Shown here piece after piece: positions 5,459 to 7,121 of a stretch of DNA of 7,121 bases (position 1 is its first letter; each line of letters begins with the position of its first letter). Made by a program: the position numbers and the translations under genes. The DNA comes from Phormidesmis priestleyi. GTDB taxonomy: Bacteria > Cyanobacteriota > Cyanobacteriia > Phormidesmidales > Phormidesmidaceae. The notes beneath the pieces are model-generated. The model was not told the DNA's origin. It did not search any database and worked only from the letters and a program-made list of their open reading frames with translations. The stretch lies in the NCBI GenBank assembly GCA_003242115.1, contig QBMP01000089.1, positions 7,564 to 14,684 of the forward strand. Reading direction: 5' to 3'.

Positions 5459-7121
5459 ATGGTGGCGGCTTCTGACAAAACTGGCTCAGATACAGGCGAT
5501 ATTGCAGCAGAACGGGCGTTGCAGCTTCAAAAAATAGTTGATAGCTTGCGGCCTGGGCAAAAGTCGTTGGCGCTGTGGCGCTCAGGCCCGTTGGCGGTTT
5601 CAGCCGTACCCGGTTCAGGAAAATCTACCGGCATGGCAGCAGGCGCAGCAATGGCTATTGCCCACCATCAGCTTCATGCCCGCAAGCAGCTCGTACTGGT
5701 CACCTTTACCCGCTCAGCCGCTGCTAATCTCAAGGCCAAAGTCCGTCACCATCTGCGCGAGCTTTCGCTGCCGCTCAACAGCTTTGTAGTGCATACTCTG
5801 CACGGCCTAGCGCTGAATATTGCTAGTCGCCACCCCGAAATTTCAGGTATTAACCTCTCGCCGCTGGATTCAGAAGGCACCACGCTAGTGTCACCGACTC
5901 AGAGCCATCGCCTCATTCGGTTGGCGGTAGAGCGCTGGATCGATCAGCATCCGTTGGACTATCAGCGGTTAATTGAGGGCAATGGCTTTGATGGTGAAGA
6001 AACCGAGCGACTGCGACGACAGTCGGTGTTACGCACAGAGGTGCTGCCTGCGCTGGCCCATACGGTCATCCATGAGGCCAAAAGTTCGGGCCTATTGCCT
6101 GCGGCGCTGACAGAAATTGGCCAAACGATGCAGGTGGCGGTACCCGAAGGGGCGGCTGATTATGATGTGGTTGCGATCGCAGCGGGCCTTTATACCCACT
6201 ACCAAGCGCTGCTGGCTAGCAATGGTCTAATAGATTACGACGATATGATCTTAGCGGCGCTAAAGACATTAGAAGAGCCAGATTTGCGACAGCTTTGGCA
6301 AAGCCGAATATTCGCTATTTTTGAAGATGAGGCGCAAGACTCGTCGCCGCTACAAACTGAGTTACTGAAGGTGCTAGCAGGCGATCCGCACGACCCGGCG
6401 CAACCGCCTAATTTGGTGCGGGTGGGCGATCCGAATCAGGCGATCAATTCGACCTTTACCCCGGCGGATCCGGTGTTTTTTAATCAGTTTTGCGATCGCT
6501 GCCAAGAAATCAACCGCTTAGCCACGATTGAGCAGGCGGGCAGAAGCTGCGATTCTATAATGAGTGCGGCTAACGTCACCCTGGACTGGGTGAATCGTCA
6601 CGGCGCGAGTCAAGCCTTTCGCAGCCAGGACATTTTGCCGGTTGGCCCCAACGATCCGCAGCCGAATGCGAACCCGGCCCCGATTGGTGAGGGCGTAGAA
6701 TTAGTGCGGCCAAAGCAGATTACCGAAACGGTGCAAAAGCTGGCGCGAAGAGTCGCCGATGCCTTGGCCCAAGACCCAAATCTCAGTGCGGCGGTGCTGG
6801 TGCGAGAAGCGCGGCAGGGCAAATTTATTCGAGAAATTTTAGAAGATCCTGCTCAGTTAGGGTTTGACTTTGGTGAAACGGACATTGAGATTTTTGATGT
6901 GGGGCAACGCGACCAGAAAACTCACATCCCTCAAGAAATTCTCGCGCTGCTGCAATTTATCGAACGCCCACACTCCTCTGACAACATCAAAGCCGCCCTG
7001 CGCGTCCTCGTCTCCCGTCAGCTCATCCCCACTCAAGATCTCAATCCGCTGGCCACCAACCCTGAGCAGTTTCTCTATCCGGGCCCACTCGATGCGCCGC
7101 CGCAGACCCCGCCCGCTCAGC
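5459..7121 (+). CDS. UvrD/Rep-family (SF1A) ATP-dependent DNA helicase, N-terminal part, cut by window edge
   Basis: The frame is open from ATG 5459 to the edge: 554 full codons plus one base. Superfamily 1A motifs appear in order. A Q-motif-like LRPGQ lies at 30-34. The Walker A is AVPGSGKST (49-57, Lys55). Motif Ia is VTFTRSAAANLKAKV (81-95) and motif Ib VHTLHGLA (111-118). The Walker B is DEAQD (290-294) followed by SSPLQ, and motif III is VGDPNQAINSTF (322-333). A motif IV-like segment EQAGRSCDSI carries Arg362. Domain 2A begins with AVLVREARQGK (445-455). Motifs V and VI, and any C-terminal nuclease, would lie beyond the edge. Such enzymes are cytosolic 3'-5' translocases that unwind DNA in repair or replication restart; which process is unknown. 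The ATG is 39 bp after the transporter stop with no terminator between, suggesting co-transcription. Walker A ends GKST rather than the more usual GKT(T), and the N-terminus lacks the usual LNxxQ form, so this may be a divergent branch rather than orthologous UvrD or PcrA. Confidence 0.93.
   Translation, partial: MVAASDKTGSDTGDIAAERALQLQKIVDSLRPGQKSLALWRSGPLAVSAVPGSGKSTGMAAGAAMAIAHHQLHARKQLVLVTFTRSAAANLKAKVRHHLRELSLPLNSFVVHTLHGLALNIASRHPEISGINLSPLDSEGTTLVSPTQSHRLIRLAVERWIDQHPLDYQRLIEGNGFDGEETERLRRQSVLRTEVLPALAHTVIHEAKSSGLLPAALTEIGQTMQVAVPEGAADYDVVAIAAGLYTHYQALLASNGLIDYDDMILAALKTLEEPDLRQLWQSRIFAIFEDEAQDSSPLQTELLKVLAGDPHDPAQPPNLVRVGDPNQAINSTFTPADPVFFNQFCDRCQEINRLATIEQAGRSCDSIMSAANVTLDWVNRHGASQAFRSQDILPVGPNDPQPNANPAPIGEGVELVRPKQITETVQKLARRVADALAQDPNLSAAVLVREARQGKFIREILEDPAQLGFDFGETDIEIFDVGQRDQKTHIPQEILALLQFIERPHSSDNIKAALRVLVSRQLIPTQDLNPLATNPEQFLYPGPLDAPPQTPPAQ

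Noticed and set aside
5538..5789. Plus-strand open frame overlapping the start of the helicase gene
   Set aside because: It lies in another frame over the Walker A and motif Ia codons of the helicase, whose motifs are unmistakable.
6610..6822. Minus-strand open frame inside the helicase gene
   Set aside because: It is antisense to the start of domain 2A with a low-complexity composition and no independent support.
956..7121. Idea that CHAT, MFS and helicase form one defence system
   Set aside because: The CHAT gene is divergent from the other two, no sensor, gasdermin, nuclease or gRAMP-like partner is seen, and an MFS transporter is not a usual defence component. The hypothesis rests on proximity alone.

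Overview
The window looks like chromosomal DNA from a cyanobacterium. The octamer GCGATCGC (the HIP1 repeat typical of many cyanobacterial genomes) occurs at least ten times in 7.1 kb, against about 0.1 expected by chance. The longest gene encodes a CHAT-TM-TPR protein of a kind common in cyanobacteria. The genus cannot be fixed from this window; a filamentous or Leptolyngbya-like lineage is only a guess.

Layout from left to right: (1) bases 1-450, minus strand, hold the first 150 codons of an FAD-linked oxidase of the GlcD type, cut by the window edge. (2) Bases 451-955 have no convincing gene. They hold two weak small-ORF candidates on the plus strand (495-602 and 661/739-915) with competing open frames on the minus strand. 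(3) Bases 956-3361, minus strand, encode an 801-residue CHAT-domain protein with an intact His/Cys dyad, a low-complexity linker, one membrane span and a C-terminal TPR-like region. (4) Bases 3362-3907 form a 546-bp divergent intergenic region. It contains a perfect 14-bp tandem duplication just upstream of the CHAT gene, a terminator-like hairpin and a second small hairpin. (5) Bases 3917-5419, plus strand, encode a 12-TM major facilitator superfamily transporter. (6) After only 39 bp, bases 5459-7121, plus strand, encode the first 554 residues of a UvrD/Rep-type superfamily 1A helicase, cut by the right edge.

Functional links: the transporter and helicase are probably co-transcribed, because they share a strand, the gap is short and no terminator is visible between them. 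The CHAT gene is transcribed divergently from that pair. Nothing in the sequence shows that the four proteins act in one pathway. The most interesting element is the membrane-anchored caspase-like CHAT protein and its duplicated upstream motif. Its architecture is like that described for HetF, the cyanobacterial protein after which CHAT was named, but orthology cannot be settled here. I did not find a clear-cut novel multi-gene system, CRISPR array, RNA gene or mobile element.
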